A DNA stretch of 64,000 nt from Fructobacillus papyrifericola (GCF_018437235.1 NZ_JAAMFJ010000001.1:124001-188000), one strand, 5' to 3'. Positions 8,259-17,197 are shown, counted from the stretch's first letter. Notes: generated from the sequence alone by a model not told the origin. Program-made: numbers and translations.

Positions 8259-8750
8259 ATGGAACTTTCAGGTGAAAACATCGTCGACTTGGTCGATAAC
8301 CAATCCTACCAGGAAAAGGTCATTGATAACCCCGAGGGCAAAGCCGTCGATTTGGACGGGCTCTTTGCCGCCTTTGCCAAGCTGGCTGAAAATGAAGAGC
8401 CAGCCCGGGCTGCCCTTGCCATCGACGGTGGCATCGAAGCGGGTGGGACGACTTTGTCCATGGAATTGAACGTGATTAACCTGCCTTTGCGCTACAAGAA
8501 CCAGGAAAAGAAGCTGGTTTACGTTGACCAGGCCTATGAGTTGAACGTTTACTTGGTTGTTGACAACGCCTACGTCACCAAGTCCGCTCTGAAGATTGAA
8601 AAGCTGGCTTCGCTGTCGGCCTACTTGGATGATCCGGATTCCGTTTTGGCCAAGGCTGCCAAGCGCTTTGCCGAACTCTTGGATCAGATTCGAGAAAACC
8701 AGGAGGAAGCCGTTAAAGAAGCGGATAACGAAGATTCAAAAAATAAATAA
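8259..8750 (+). CDS. Uncharacterised 163-residue protein
   Basis: I do not recognise the family. The product is soluble, acidic at the C-terminus (EAVKEADNEDSKNK) and rich in beta-type alternation in the middle (LVYVDQAYELNVYLVV), ending in a helical, charged tail. AAAGGAG sits before the ATG; the gene has its own promoter and an 11-bp-stem terminator, so it is monocistronic. Codon use and base composition match its core-genome neighbours, which argues for a resident, not a recently gained, gene. Confidence 0.75.
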   Translation: MELSGENIVDLVDNQSYQEKVIDNPEGKAVDLDGLFAAFAKLAENEEPARAALAIDGGIEAGGTTLSMELNVINLPLRYKNQEKKLVYVDQAYELNVYLVVDNAYVTKSALKIEKLASLSAYLDDPDSVLAKAAKRFAELLDQIRENQEEAVKEADNEDSKNK

Positions 8751-8756
8751 TGAACC

Positions 8757-8805
8757 AAACGTTTATAGCGGGAACCAAATTTTCTCTTGTTATAAACGTT
8801 TTTTT
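8757..8805 (+). terminator. Terminator
   Basis: Perfect 11-bp stem AAACGTTTATA / TATAAACGTTT followed by a T run. Confidence 0.92.
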
Positions 8806-8827
8806 GTCGCTTCTTTTAAAAAAAGTT

Positions 8828-8833
8828 TATAAT
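8828..8833 (+). promoter_or_regulatory. -10 box for the amidotransferase gene
   Basis: TATAAT with a poor -35 (TTGTCG, 18-base spacer). The transcript leader of about 70 bases contains a small stem, TGGGT paired with ACCCA (about 8845-8867), of unknown meaning. Confidence 0.5.
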
Positions 8834-8911
8834 GAAAGATAATTTGGGTATTTGCAGGCGAAACCCATATCAAATTGCCGTCGACACAGTAAGTGTAGAA
8901 AGGTTTTTTTG

Positions 8912-9577
8912 ATGCGCATTAATATTCTTCAACATACTTCAAACGAGGGGCCGGGGGCCATTATCGACTGGGCCAATGAGCGGGGACACGAGGTATATAC
9001 TTATCATCCCGATCAATTCGGTACTTTGCCGAAGGTAGCTGAAACCGATCTGCTTGTTATTTTGGGCGGCCCCATGAGTCCAAATGATGACTTTCCTTGG
9101 ATTTTTGAAGAACGACAATTAATTCTGGCTCTGATGGATTTGGACAAGCCGATTTTTGGGGCTTGCTTCGGTGCTCAACAGATTACAAAGGCGCTGGGCT
9201 ATCCCGTTTCCAAATCGCCGGAAAAGGAAGTTGGCTGGGCACCAGTTACTTTGCAGAGTCATATAATTCCAAACGTACCCGACGAGTTGTTTGCGCTGCA
9301 CTGGCATGAGGAAATGTTTGAAATTCCCGCAGGTGCTGATTTGCTTTTTTCAACTGAGGGATTAAAAAATCAAGGCTTTGTGATGAACCACCGGGTGATT
9401 GGGTTACAGTTCCACTTTGAACCATTAGCCAATAATGTTCGGGAGATGGTGGTCAACGACTTTTCCTATATTGAAGGTTCTGTTTTAGGACAAACGGCAG
9501 AAGACATTTTAGAACAACCCGTTCCAAGAGAAAATCGGCGAGTGATGTTCGCACTGCTTGATTATATTTGTCAGTAA
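8912..9577 (+). CDS. Class I glutamine amidotransferase (GMP-synthase-like domain)
   Basis: 221-residue stand-alone glutaminase-type domain. The oxyanion strand VILGGPMSPNDD (49-60), nucleophile Cys85 in FGACFGAQQ and the His168/Glu170 pair in LQFHFEP give a complete catalytic triad. Homologues are annotated as GMP synthase-like amidotransferases acting outside de novo GMP synthesis; some hydrolyse gamma-glutamyl compounds. No partner synthetase lies next to it, so the substrate is unknown. The start ATG at 8912 follows a GAAAGG ribosome site by 8 bases. Confidence 0.85.
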   Translation: MRINILQHTSNEGPGAIIDWANERGHEVYTYHPDQFGTLPKVAETDLLVILGGPMSPNDDFPWIFEERQLILALMDLDKPIFGACFGAQQITKALGYPVSKSPEKEVGWAPVTLQSHIIPNVPDELFALHWHEEMFEIPAGADLLFSTEGLKNQGFVMNHRVIGLQFHFEPLANNVREMVVNDFSYIEGSVLGQTAEDILEQPVPRENRRVMFALLDYICQ

Positions 9578-9580
9578 TAA

Positions 9581-9615
9581 AAAAGCTGCTCGTCATTTCG
9601 ACGGAGCAGTTTTTT
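9581..9615 (+). terminator. Terminator after the amidotransferase
   Basis: GCTGCTCGTC paired with GACGGAGCAG (one bulge), flanked by A and T runs, so it can also serve the converging minus-strand gene. Confidence 0.85.
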
Positions 9616-9868
9616 ACTCTTCTCTGATTCTAGCGGATAGGTGGTAGGCCTGACCCTCTTTTTCCACGGTTGCCTTTAAGACCGAGGGGGAAGATACGTG
9701 AGAGAGAGTTTGTAGATCACCTAGGTCGTAGGCTTCAATCACGGCCTTTACCAGGTCCTTTTTACTGATAAAGTCGGATTCGGGAATCGCCAGCTCGTCC
9801 CAGTCTTTAATTTCGGCCTGGCCAAGGGCCTTGAGTTCTTTTGTTTGAATTTTTGAAATGACTAACAT
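9614..9868 (-). CDS. Uncharacterised 84-residue protein, probably leaderless
   Basis: Small soluble protein of unknown family (start MLVISKIQTKELKALGQAEI). On the minus strand a good promoter, TTTACT-17-TACAAT (9903-9875), places the transcription start at about the A of the ATG, and there is no ribosome site, so the mRNA appears leaderless. Base composition is like the neighbouring core genes. It converges on the amidotransferase gene and shares its terminator region. Coding status rests on the open frame plus the well-placed promoter. Confidence 0.6.
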   Translation of the reverse strand: MLVISKIQTKELKALGQAEIKDWDELAIPESDFISKKDLVKAVIEAYDLGDLQTLSHVSSPSVLKATVEKEGQAYHLSARIREE

Positions 9869-9874
9869 AGTGCC

Positions 9875-9903
9875 ATTGTAAGGCCAAGCAGTGCTTTAGT
9901 AAA
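9875..9903 (-). promoter_or_regulatory. Promoter of the leaderless minus-strand gene
   Basis: On the minus strand: TTTACT (9903-9898), 17-base spacer, TACAAT (9880-9875). It ends three bases from the divergent ncRNA promoter. Confidence 0.65.
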
Positions 9904-9905
9904 GC

Positions 9906-9934
9906 TTGCCTTTTTGAAGTAAAGCTGGCATAAT
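9906..9934 (+). promoter_or_regulatory. Promoter of the structured ncRNA
   Basis: TTGCCT (9906-9911), 17-base spacer, CATAAT (9929-9934); predicted start at about 9938-9941. Confidence 0.75.
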
Positions 9935-9937
9935 AAA

Positions 9938-10173
9938 GGTATGCGATGAGTCGAACGCGTCTTTTAGGACGCTCACGCGGCCTGCTCGGATTAAATTCCA
10001 AGCCACGGATTTGGTGCAGGTGTTATGACTGTTGTGGAACTTTCATATCTCACCATGACTACTTGTTTTTGCAAGGGTGACGCTGACTTGTTTTGATCGT
10101 GACTGATTGAAACCGCCCGTCGAAGCGAATTCGGCATGCCAAACTAAGGGCGAACTACGGTTCGTCCTTTTTT
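9938..10173 (+). ncRNA. ssrS: Structured small RNA, candidate 6S RNA
   Basis: A 374-base gap between genes holds a complete RNA transcription unit and no sensible ORF. The predicted 5' end GGTATGC (9938-9944) pairs with GCATGCC (10134-10140), closing a ~203-nt structure. Inside are GCGTC/GACGC (9957-9972), GGTG/CACC with ATGA/TCAT (10013-10054), and CTTG/CAAG (10062-10075). An intrinsic terminator ends it at about 10173. Length and a long closed rod with internal bubbles fit 6S RNA, which binds RNA polymerase holoenzyme. It lacks SRP (GGAAGGAAGC) and obvious tmRNA or RNase P marks. The ncRNA call is firm; the 6S identity is inference. Confidence 0.6.
10146..10173 (+). terminator. Terminator of the ncRNA
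   Basis: AAGGGCGAAC / GTTCGTCCTT stem with a TACG loop and a T run. Confidence 0.92.
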
Positions 10174-10201
10174 ACTGTCCTAAAAAGCATGCGCTTTCTG
10201 C

Positions 10202-10207
10202 TATAAT
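10202..10207 (+). promoter_or_regulatory. -10 box of the xseA operon
   Basis: Perfect TATAAT 35 bases before the xseA start; no clear -35. Confidence 0.55.
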
Positions 10208-10242
10208 AAAGAAAGCTATCAATGGATTTGGAGGGGACTTTC

Positions 10243-11517
10243 GTGGAGCAATCACAGTACGTCAGCGTCGCGGCCTTAACGAAATATTTATCGGCCAAGT
10301 TTGACCGGGATCCGCACCTGGGCAAGGTTTATTTGACCGGTGAAATCTCCAACCTGGGTAACCGCCGTTCCCGCCATCTCTACTTTTCAATTAAGGATCC
10401 GGAAGAAAAGGCCGTTATCCGTGCCGCCATGTTTTCCTATGCTTCTCGCTTGAAGTTTGAGCCGGAAGAGGGGATGAAAGTCCAGGCCATTGGGCGTGTG
10501 CAGATCTACGAACCTTCCGGATCCTACTCCATCATCTTGGAACAAATGACACCGGCCGGTGTTGGGGACCTCTTCTTAGCCCTTCAGCAGTTGAAGGATA
10601 AGTTAGCAAAAGAAGGACTCTTTTCGAAAGCGAAGCGGCCCATTCCCCCATTGCCAAGAAAGATTGCCGTGATTACCTCACCAACCGGGGCCGTTGTCGA
10701 AGATGTGGCCAAGACGGTCGAACGGCGTTTGCCCCAGGCCCAAGTTGTTCTCTTACCGGCCGTTGTTCAGGGTGAAGGCGCCGTTCCATCGCTTTTGAAG
10801 CAACTTGAACGAGTGGATCAAATGGACTTTGACACCGTGATTATCGGTCGTGGTGGTGGTTCCATTGAAGACCTCTGGGCCTTTAATGACGAAGCGCTGG
10901 TTCGACGCGTCGCGGCCTTGAAAACTCCAATTATTGCTTCCGTTGGGCACGAAACGGACAACACTCTGGTCGACTTGGTTGCTGATCAACGAGCGGCCAC
11001 ACCAACGGCAGCGGCTGAGTTGGCCACGCCAATCTCGAAGCAGAATTTGATTGACCGTGTTTTGGAATTATCCTCCCGCTTGAACTTGGCTGGGCAGAAG
11101 CTGATTCAACAAAAGCAACAAGCACTGAAGTACGTCGTTGATCGACCAATTATGAAGCAGCCAGACCGCTTGTATGCGGCCTACCAGCAAGAGGTCGATT
11201 CCCTTGAAAAGCGCTTGATTCAAGCCTTTTCACGCAAAACGGAGCAGGGCAAGTACCAAAAGCAGGCCCTGACGGAACGTCTAGCCAGCCAAGAGGGTCA
11301 GCTCCTGCGTCCCTACCAAGAACGCCTGTCTCTGGCAGCCGCCAAGCTGGACTTGGTTTCACCGCTAAAGATTCTGTCTTCCGGTTACACCATTGTGAAG
11401 GGCGAAGATGGCCAAGTGGTCAAAGCAAAGAAGGACTTAATGGCCGGCCAGAAGGTGGCGCTGACTTTTGCAGACGGCGATTTATCTGCTGAGATTTTAG
11501 GAGAAGAACATGACTGA
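10243..11517 (+). CDS. xseA: Exodeoxyribonuclease VII large subunit
   Basis: Large subunit of the single-strand-specific exonuclease VII. I prefer the GTG at 10243 because GGAGGGG (10230-10236) lies six bases upstream; the ATG at 10222 would put that site inside the gene. The product has an N-terminal OB fold (about residues 1-110), the catalytic region with [11 protein letters not shown] and [16 protein letters not shown], and a C-terminal coiled-coil rich in Gln/Leu that holds the small subunits. xseB starts within its last codons, so the two subunits are coupled. Confidence 0.95.
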   Translation: MEQSQYVSVAALTKYLSAKFDRDPHLGKVYLTGEISNLGNRRSRHLYFSIKDPEEKAVIRAAMFSYASRLKFEPEEGMKVQAIGRVQIYEPSGSYSIILEQMTPAGVGDLFLALQQLKDKLAKEGLFSKAKRPIPPLPRKIAVITSPTGAVVEDVAKTVERRLPQAQVVLLPAVVQGEGAVPSLLKQLERVDQMDFDTVIIGRGGGSIEDLWAFNDEALVRRVAALKTPIIASVGHETDNTLVDLVADQRAATPTAAAELATPISKQNLIDRVLELSSRLNLAGQKLIQQKQQALKYVVDRPIMKQPDRLYAAYQQEVDSLEKRLIQAFSRKTEQGKYQKQALTERLASQEGQLLRPYQERLSLAAAKLDLVSPLKILSSGYTIVKGEDGQVVKAKKDLMAGQKVALTFADGDLSAEILGEEHD

Positions 11518-11737
11518 AAAAGCAACATTTGAAGAAAAATTGTCACAGCTGGACCAGATTGTCACGGCCTTGGAAAAGGGTGACCGCCCCTTGGAAACGG
11601 CCCTCAATGATTTTAAAACGGGCGTTAGCTTGGCAAAGGACTTGCAGAAGACGCTGGCAGAAGCCGAGAAGACTTTGGCCAAAGTCATGCAAGACGATGG
11701 GTCCATGACGAATCTGGAATTGACCAACAATGACTAA
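11510..11737 (+). CDS. xseB: Exodeoxyribonuclease VII small subunit
   Basis: 75-residue helical hairpin protein, family-typical: [19 protein letters not shown] and a second helix with [19 protein letters not shown]. Several copies wrap around the coiled coil of XseA. It overlaps xseA by 8 bases and ispA by 8 bases, giving tight translational coupling through the operon. Confidence 0.95.
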   Translation: MTEKATFEEKLSQLDQIVTALEKGDRPLETALNDFKTGVSLAKDLQKTLAEAEKTLAKVMQDDGSMTNLELTNND

Positions 11738-12644
11738 TTTCAAGGACTTTATCAAGACCTATAAGCCGCAAGTTGAGGCGGCCCTGGTGGCGGAAACGAC
11801 CAAGCCAGAAAAAGCGTTAATTTCCAACTACGAAGAGGATGCGGCCTACGAAAAGGCCCTGCAGTACGCCTTGTTAACGCCGGGCAAGCGCTTGCGGCCG
11901 CTCTTGGCTTTGGCCGTCATTGATTCCTTTGGTCAAGACATTGATGGGCAGGCCGTTAAGGCGGCTTCTGCCATCGAGTGGGTGCACGCCTACTCGCTGG
12001 TTCACGATGATCTGCCTGAAATGGATAACGATGCCTACCGCCGTGGAAAACTTTCGGTTCACGCTTTGTACGGGCCAGCCCTGGCCGTTTTGGTGGGCGA
12101 TGCCCTGCAGGCCAATGCCTACGCCATTCTTTCCTCCTTGACAGCCATTTCGGCCGAGCAGCAGGTCAAGATGGTGGCGACTTTGGCAAACCGTTCGGGG
12201 GCCTTTGGCATGGTCTACGGCCAAGTCCTAGACATGCGTAACCACGATGCCAAGGGAATTGGTGAGGTCGGCTCCATGGAACGGGTCGAAGCCTTTTCAA
12301 ACCTGATGAAAGTCTACCAGATGAAGACGGCCGATCTCCTGGTGGCCGCTGCGCTCATTGGGGGGCACTACCTCGGATTGGGGCAGGAAGCCCTCTTACA
12401 CTTGGAACGCTACGCCACAAAGCTTGGTATCATCTTCCAGATTCAAGACGACATCGATGACTATGAGCAAGATGTCAAAGAAGACGTGGTTTCCTTTGTC
12501 CGCTTCTACGGACTGGAAGAGTCCAAGAAAATGGTGGCTGACTTGCTTGACCAAGCCCATGGGGCTTTGGCTGACTTAAAGGCGGTAGACGGCCGCTTTG
12601 ATCCGGCCTTACTCACTGATTTGATTGATTTAATTGGAGCATAG
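11730..12644 (+). CDS. ispA: Polyprenyl (farnesyl/geranylgeranyl) diphosphate synthase
   Basis: Condenses IPP with allylic diphosphates to make the short-chain prenyl diphosphate used for undecaprenyl lipid and quinone synthesis. The 304-residue protein has the first Asp-rich motif DDLPEMDND at about 93-101 and the second DDIDDYEQD near residue 240, plus GKRLRPLL near the N-terminus. Location between xseB and tlyA is the standard one. The chain length of the product cannot be read safely from the sequence. Confidence 0.92.
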   Translation: MTNFKDFIKTYKPQVEAALVAETTKPEKALISNYEEDAAYEKALQYALLTPGKRLRPLLALAVIDSFGQDIDGQAVKAASAIEWVHAYSLVHDDLPEMDNDAYRRGKLSVHALYGPALAVLVGDALQANAYAILSSLTAISAEQQVKMVATLANRSGAFGMVYGQVLDMRNHDAKGIGEVGSMERVEAFSNLMKVYQMKTADLLVAAALIGGHYLGLGQEALLHLERYATKLGIIFQIQDDIDDYEQDVKEDVVSFVRFYGLEESKKMVADLLDQAHGALADLKAVDGRFDPALLTDLIDLIGA

Positions 12645-12646
12645 CA

Positions 12647-13471
12647 ATGGCAGTTGCAAAAGAACGTGTTGACATTTTACTCGTCCAGCAGGGCCTCTTT
12701 ACCTCTCGTGAACAGGCCAAGCGGGCCGTCATGGCCGGGCAGATTCTCGGTGAAAACGAAGAACGCTTAGACAAGGCCGGACAGAAGATTCCGGTTACGA
12801 CCGAACTACATTTTAAGGGGCAGCCACTGCCCTTTGTTTCCCGTGGCGGCTACAAGTTGGTCAAGGCCATCGAGACTTTTGGTATGGCCATGGAAGGGCA
12901 AATTGTCTTAGACATTGGTTCTTCAACCGGTGGCTTCACCGACGTTTCCCTGCAAAACGGGGCAAAGCATGTCTATGCTTTGGATGTTGGCACCAACCAA
13001 CTGGCCTGGAAGCTACGCATTGACGAGCGCGTGACGGTCATGGAGAACACCAACTTCCGCTATGCCAAGCTGGCAGACTTCATGGAAGGACAACCGACCC
13101 GGGCGACCATCGACGTTTCCTTTATTTCCCTCAGCCTGATTTTGCCAACCCTAAAGGACATCTTGGCTAAGGGTGGGGAGGTGGCTGCCTTGATCAAGCC
13201 ACAGTTTGAAGCCGGTCGTGAACTGGTCGGTAAGCACGGCATCATCAAGGATCCGGCCGTACACCGCCTGGTCTTAGAAAAGACCTTGCCAATGATGGTC
13301 GAAAACGGCTTTTCCGTGAAGGGACTGACCTATTCACCCATCAAGGGTGGCCAGGGGAACATTGAATTTTTGGCCTGGTTGGAACGGTCAGATGAAGCCG
13401 TTATCGCCGATGACGTGGCAATCGACAAAGTCATCGAAGAGGCCCACGGTCAGCTTGACCAAGAAGGCTAA
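12647..13471 (+). CDS. tlyA: TlyA family rRNA 2'-O-methyltransferase / S4-domain protein
   Basis: 274 residues with an N-terminal S4 RNA-binding domain (RVDILLVQQGLFTSREQAKR) and a C-terminal FtsJ-like methyltransferase domain (VLDIGSSTGGFTDV). TlyA homologues 2'-O-methylate rRNA and affect capreomycin sensitivity; in lactic bacteria the gene is often labelled a hemolysin by homology only. It starts two bases after ispA. In many relatives argR lies between tlyA and recN; it is missing here. Confidence 0.93.
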   Translation: MAVAKERVDILLVQQGLFTSREQAKRAVMAGQILGENEERLDKAGQKIPVTTELHFKGQPLPFVSRGGYKLVKAIETFGMAMEGQIVLDIGSSTGGFTDVSLQNGAKHVYALDVGTNQLAWKLRIDERVTVMENTNFRYAKLADFMEGQPTRATIDVSFISLSLILPTLKDILAKGGEVAALIKPQFEAGRELVGKHGIIKDPAVHRLVLEKTLPMMVENGFSVKGLTYSPIKGGQGNIEFLAWLERSDEAVIADDVAIDKVIEEAHGQLDQEG

Positions 13472-13525
13472 AAAGGCTGCCAAAGAAGTTCTTTGGCGCG
13501 TACATATTTTGTTTGGAGGCAGAAA

Positions 13526-15208
13526 ATGCTGGAACAGCTTGTCATTGAAAATTTTGCCATTATTGACCAGGTCGAACTGTCCTTTGACGACCGCTTGACT
13601 GTTTTGACCGGTGAAACGGGGGCGGGAAAGTCGATTATCATCGACGCCTTAGCCATGCTCACCGGCGGTCGGGCAAGTACTGAAATGATTCGAAAGGGCG
13701 CCGACAAGGCGGTTTTGCAGGCGGTCTTTTCCCTGGATGACGAAAAGAAGGGGTTGCTTGCTGCTTTTGAGGAAGCCGGCATTGATGTTTCCGAAGGTCA
13801 GGTCGTCATTTACCGGGAATTCAACCAGAAGGGCCGCTCGGTTTCGCGAATGAACGGGACGATTGTGCCCTTGAAGTTTTTAGCTGACTTGGGGGCTAGG
13901 CTTGTGGAAATCCAGGGCCAGCACGACACTTCCCTGCTCTTGAACCCGGATTCGCACTTGAGCCTCTTGGACGACTTTGCCGATGCTTCGTTGAAGCAGG
14001 CCCGGGTTGATTATGACAAGCTCTTTACTTCCTACCGCGATCTGGCTTTGCGCTTGAACCAAGTTCAAAACCAGGCGCAAGATTTGAATCAGCGCTTGGA
14101 CCTGTTGACTTTTCAAGCAGAGGAGCTAAAAAACGCCAATTTACAGCCGGGTGAAGAGGAAGAGCTCTTGGCCGACCGGGCCAAGTTGGCCAACCACAAG
14201 AAGATTGCCGATGCGCTCGATCAGGCTCAGCAGGCCTTAAACCCTGGCTTAGAGGGTGGGGCCATCGATCTCTTGGCCGCGGCTAACAGTGCCTTGAGTA
14301 CGGCCGCTTCCTATGACAAGGACTACGAAAACTTAGCCCAATCACTTTCCGAAGCCTACTACGCAGCCCAGGATGCCGGTCGGGAGCTGGATGAATCCGT
14401 GGCCAACCTCACCTTTGACGAGGGGGCTTTGGTCAAGATTGACGACCGCCTGCAGGTTATCCACCAGTTGAAACGCAAGTACGGGGAAACGGTCGACGAT
14501 ATTTTGGCCTTTCAAAAACGAGTGGAAGAAGACCTTTCCGCACTCGATGGTGGCTCCTTAGACATTGACCAATTGACGGCGCAGAAGGCCGCGCTGAAGG
14601 AAAAAATCCAAGCGGCTGCCGACCGCCTTCGAGATGGTCGCAAACGAGTGGCGAAGAAGTTGGAAGAGGCGGTCAACCAGGAGTTGGCGGACTTGCTAAT
14701 GAAAGAGGCATTCTTCAAAGTCGCCTTTGAGCCAGTCGAAGGCTTCTTGCCATCGGGTCAAGACCGCGTGACTTTTGAAGTCCAAACCAACAAGGGGGAA
14801 GGCGTCAAACCGCTTGAAAAGGCCGCCTCAGGTGGGGAAGCCTCCCGTTTGATGCTGGCCTTAAAGACGGTCTTCATCGCCCAGCAGGGCCTCTCAACGG
14901 TTGTCTTCGATGAAATCGATACCGGGGTTTCCGGCCGAGTCGGTTCGGCTATCGCGCAAAAGATGCGGGCGATTTCAAAGCAGACGCAGGTGCTTGCCAT
15001 TACCCACTTGCCACAGGTTGCTGCTGCAGCCGACCACCACTTCTTAATCGAAAAGTCCTCGCAAGGGGAACGAACGGTTACTCAAGTGACAGAATTGGCC
15101 GAGGGGGCACGGGATGAAGCCGTTGCCATGATGCTTTCCGGCGATGAAATCACGGATGCCGCCCTGGCCAATGCAAAAGACCTGCGCGCCCACGCAGGCA
15201 ATCAATAA
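13526..15208 (+). CDS. recN: DNA repair protein RecN
   Basis: SMC-like ATPase acting early in double-strand break repair. The start ATG at 13526 is preceded by TTGGAGGC; the 560-residue length is normal. Walker A GETGAGKS at 29-36, long coiled coils through the middle, and a C-terminal ABC signature GGEASRLMLALK with Walker B VVFDEIDTGVSG. The gene follows tlyA by about 50 bases and ends the xseA-recN operon at a long hairpin terminator. Confidence 0.96.
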   Translation: MLEQLVIENFAIIDQVELSFDDRLTVLTGETGAGKSIIIDALAMLTGGRASTEMIRKGADKAVLQAVFSLDDEKKGLLAAFEEAGIDVSEGQVVIYREFNQKGRSVSRMNGTIVPLKFLADLGARLVEIQGQHDTSLLLNPDSHLSLLDDFADASLKQARVDYDKLFTSYRDLALRLNQVQNQAQDLNQRLDLLTFQAEELKNANLQPGEEEELLADRAKLANHKKIADALDQAQQALNPGLEGGAIDLLAAANSALSTAASYDKDYENLAQSLSEAYYAAQDAGRELDESVANLTFDEGALVKIDDRLQVIHQLKRKYGETVDDILAFQKRVEEDLSALDGGSLDIDQLTAQKAALKEKIQAAADRLRDGRKRVAKKLEEAVNQELADLLMKEAFFKVAFEPVEGFLPSGQDRVTFEVQTNKGEGVKPLEKAASGGEASRLMLALKTVFIAQQGLSTVVFDEIDTGVSGRVGSAIAQKMRAISKQTQVLAITHLPQVAAAADHHFLIEKSSQGERTVTQVTELAEGARDEAVAMMLSGDEITDAALANAKDLRAHAGNQ

Positions 15209-15219
15209 AGAATGAATGA

Positions 15220-15266
15220 AATGCTGAACGATCGGATCGAAAAATGACGGTGTTCAGCATTTTTTA
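15220..15266 (+). terminator. Terminator after recN
   Basis: AATGCTGAAC paired with GTTCAGCATT, followed by a T run. Confidence 0.88.
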
Positions 15267-15316
15267 TTGTCCTGATGATTGAATAACTCCTAAGGAATGG
15301 TTCAGGTATCTGTTAC

Positions 15317-15344
15317 TTGATAAAGTTTGTTAATGTTGTATCAT
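15317..15344 (+). promoter_or_regulatory. Promoter of the 126-residue protein gene
   Basis: TTGATA, 16-base spacer, TATCAT, 37 bases before the start codon. Confidence 0.6.
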
Positions 15345-15380
15345 AGTCCTTAGAAGCGGCATGTCATAGAGGAGGTTAGG

Positions 15381-15761
15381 ATGTTTAACCGAATTGAAGA
15401 GGTCAATTTAAATGCAAAGGAAGCCTATCGGCCATCGAAGACCGGGCTTTTTCTTGGCCTCTTCTTCCTCCTTTCCGTTTTCTTACTGCTGACTTATCAG
15501 CTGACCCGTTTAAACGGGAGTTATTCAGCGGATAGCCAAAAGAACAAGGTTTTGATTAACGACAGCATCGACTTTCGCAATCAAGAAGTCGTGACTAACC
15601 TGGAGAAGGTGGACCGTTGGACAACGGGGCACTACGACTTGAACGGCGATGCTCTGACGGTGGTGGTTGATGGTAAGACCTATAAGGGCGCCTTTGTCCA
15701 TGGCCGTAAGCAGTTTTACCGCGAAGTTGACCAGCATAAAGAGTACTTTACAAGACAGTAA
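15381..15761 (+). CDS. Single-pass membrane protein of unknown function
   Basis: 126 residues; one hydrophobic helix at about 22-42 after a short charged N-terminus, then an extracytoplasmic domain of about 80 residues. No family recognised. It has its own promoter, a strong GAGGAGG ribosome site and a perfect 14-bp terminator, so it is an independently expressed gene. It converges on the purine permease. Confidence 0.75.
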   Translation: MFNRIEEVNLNAKEAYRPSKTGLFLGLFFLLSVFLLLTYQLTRLNGSYSADSQKNKVLINDSIDFRNQEVVTNLEKVDRWTTGHYDLNGDALTVVVDGKTYKGAFVHGRKQFYREVDQHKEYFTRQ

Positions 15762-15768
15762 GCACCTG

Positions 15769-15803
15769 AAAAAGTCGGCAGGAAGAATTCCTGCCGACTT
15801 TTT
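15769..15803. terminator. Bidirectional terminator
   Basis: Perfect 14-bp stem AAAAAGTCGGCAGG / CCTGCCGACTTTTT with A and T runs on both sides, between converging genes. Confidence 0.92.
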
Positions 15804-15814
15804 AATTGGCAAAG

Positions 15815-15842
15815 AAAAAAGCCCTCGTCGATTGACAAGGGC
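15815..15842 (-). terminator. Terminator of the purine permease gene
   Basis: On the minus strand GCCCT/AGGGC stem followed by six T residues; lies 8 bases past the permease stop. Confidence 0.75.
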
Positions 15843-15849
15843 CTTTGCT

Positions 15850-17157
15850 TTAACTGTGTGTGTAGAAGAGGAAGGCAACGAAGATGACGGCCAGTGCGTA
15901 CATCAAGAAGTTGACCTCCTTGCCCCGCTTAGCAGCAATCATGGTGATTGGGTAAGCGATGAAGCCAAGGGCGATACCGTCTGAAATGGAATAAGTCAGG
16001 GGCATGCCGATGACAATCAGGAAGGCTGGTGCCGCAATGGCCATGTCTTCCCATTGAATCTTCTTCAAGTTACCGGCCATCATAATGCCGACAACAATCA
16101 AGGCTGGGGCGGTAACTTGGGAAGTGACCACGGCCAAGAGAGGTGAGAAGAAGAGGGCCAGGATGAAGAGCAGGCCGGTAACGACGGAAGTGAAACCGGA
16201 ACGACCACCAACGGCGATTCCAGAAGAGGATTCGACAAAGGCAGAGGTAGGGGAAGTACCAAGGGTGGCCCCCACCGTCATTCCGACGGCATCGGCCATC
16301 AGGGCCTTGCCGGCCCGGGGCATCTTGCCGTCTTCCAAGAGTCCGGCCTGTTCCGTCAAACCAATCAGGGTACCGGCCGTATCGAAGAAGACAACGATCA
16401 AGAAGGTCAAGGCCACGATGATCATTTCAAAGCTGTTGATGTCGCCCAGGTGCGTCCAGGCCTGGCCAAAGGTTGGGGCCAACGAAGGGGCGCTTGAAAC
16501 AACTGAACTTGGTAGAGCAATTTGCCCGAAGAGAATACCGACAACGGCCGTTCCCACCATTCCAAAGAAGATGGCGGCAGGGACTTTTTTAACAATTAAG
16601 ATCAAAGTCAAGGCGATTCCAAAGATGGCTAAGAGAGTGCTTCCCTTTGTCAAAGGCCCCATGGCAACCATGGTTTCGGAATTGGCAATAATTAAACCGG
16701 CGTTGTGCAGACCAATGAAGGCAATGAAGAGGCCGATTCCAGCCGCAATGGCAATGCGCAGGTTGTGGGGGATGGCGTCGATGATTTTTTCCCGAATGTG
16801 GGTCAGGGTCAAGACCAGGAAAATCAAGGCGGCAACCAAGATACCGGCCATGGCCGTTTGCCAGGAAACCTTCATCCCAATTACAACAGAATAGGCGAAG
16901 TAGGCGTTGACACCAAGACCTGGCGCAATGGCGATTGGGTACTTGGCAACCAAGCCCATGAAGATGGTGGCAGTGGCGGCTGCAATGGCGCTCGCCGTAA
17001 AGACGGCCCCCTTATCCATGCCGGCGGCTGCCAGAACGTTTGGATTCAAAAACAAGATGTAGGACATGGCCACGAAAGTGGTCAAGCCAGCGATGCTTTC
17101 CTTTTTAAAGGAAGTGCCCAGCTTATTAAACTGGAAGTAGGATGCAAGTCGTGACAT
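15850..17157 (-). CDS. Hypoxanthine/guanine-type purine permease (NCS2, AzgA-like)
   Basis: 435-residue polytopic permease of the NCS2/AzgA subgroup, with about 12-14 membrane helices. Family marks: a start with KLGTSFKKESIAGLTTF, FLNPNVLAAAGMDKGAVFTA, APGLGVNAYFAY, and the TSPTSAFVESSSGIAVGGRSG region (quoted in part) that forms the substrate site. Homologues (PbuG/PbuO) import guanine, hypoxanthine or adenine. The upstream double PurBox ties it to PurR control. An AGAGGAG ribosome site precedes the ATG. The exact substrate is not readable. Confidence 0.9.
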   Translation of the reverse strand: MSRLASYFQFNKLGTSFKKESIAGLTTFVAMSYILFLNPNVLAAAGMDKGAVFTASAIAAATATIFMGLVAKYPIAIAPGLGVNAYFAYSVVIGMKVSWQTAMAGILVAALIFLVLTLTHIREKIIDAIPHNLRIAIAAGIGLFIAFIGLHNAGLIIANSETMVAMGPLTKGSTLLAIFGIALTLILIVKKVPAAIFFGMVGTAVVGILFGQIALPSSVVSSAPSLAPTFGQAWTHLGDINSFEMIIVALTFLIVVFFDTAGTLIGLTEQAGLLEDGKMPRAGKALMADAVGMTVGATLGTSPTSAFVESSSGIAVGGRSGFTSVVTGLLFILALFFSPLLAVVTSQVTAPALIVVGIMMAGNLKKIQWEDMAIAAPAFLIVIGMPLTYSISDGIALGFIAYPITMIAAKRGKEVNFLMYALAVIFVAFLFYTHS

Positions 17158-17197
17158 CGGTCAAAAACTCCTCTTTTTCTTAAATGACTACTTGAAT

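Noticed and set aside
9938-10173. tmRNA, RNase P RNA or SRP RNA as identity of the ncRNA
   Set aside because: Too short for tmRNA or RNase P, and the SRP GGAAGGAAGC loop is missing.
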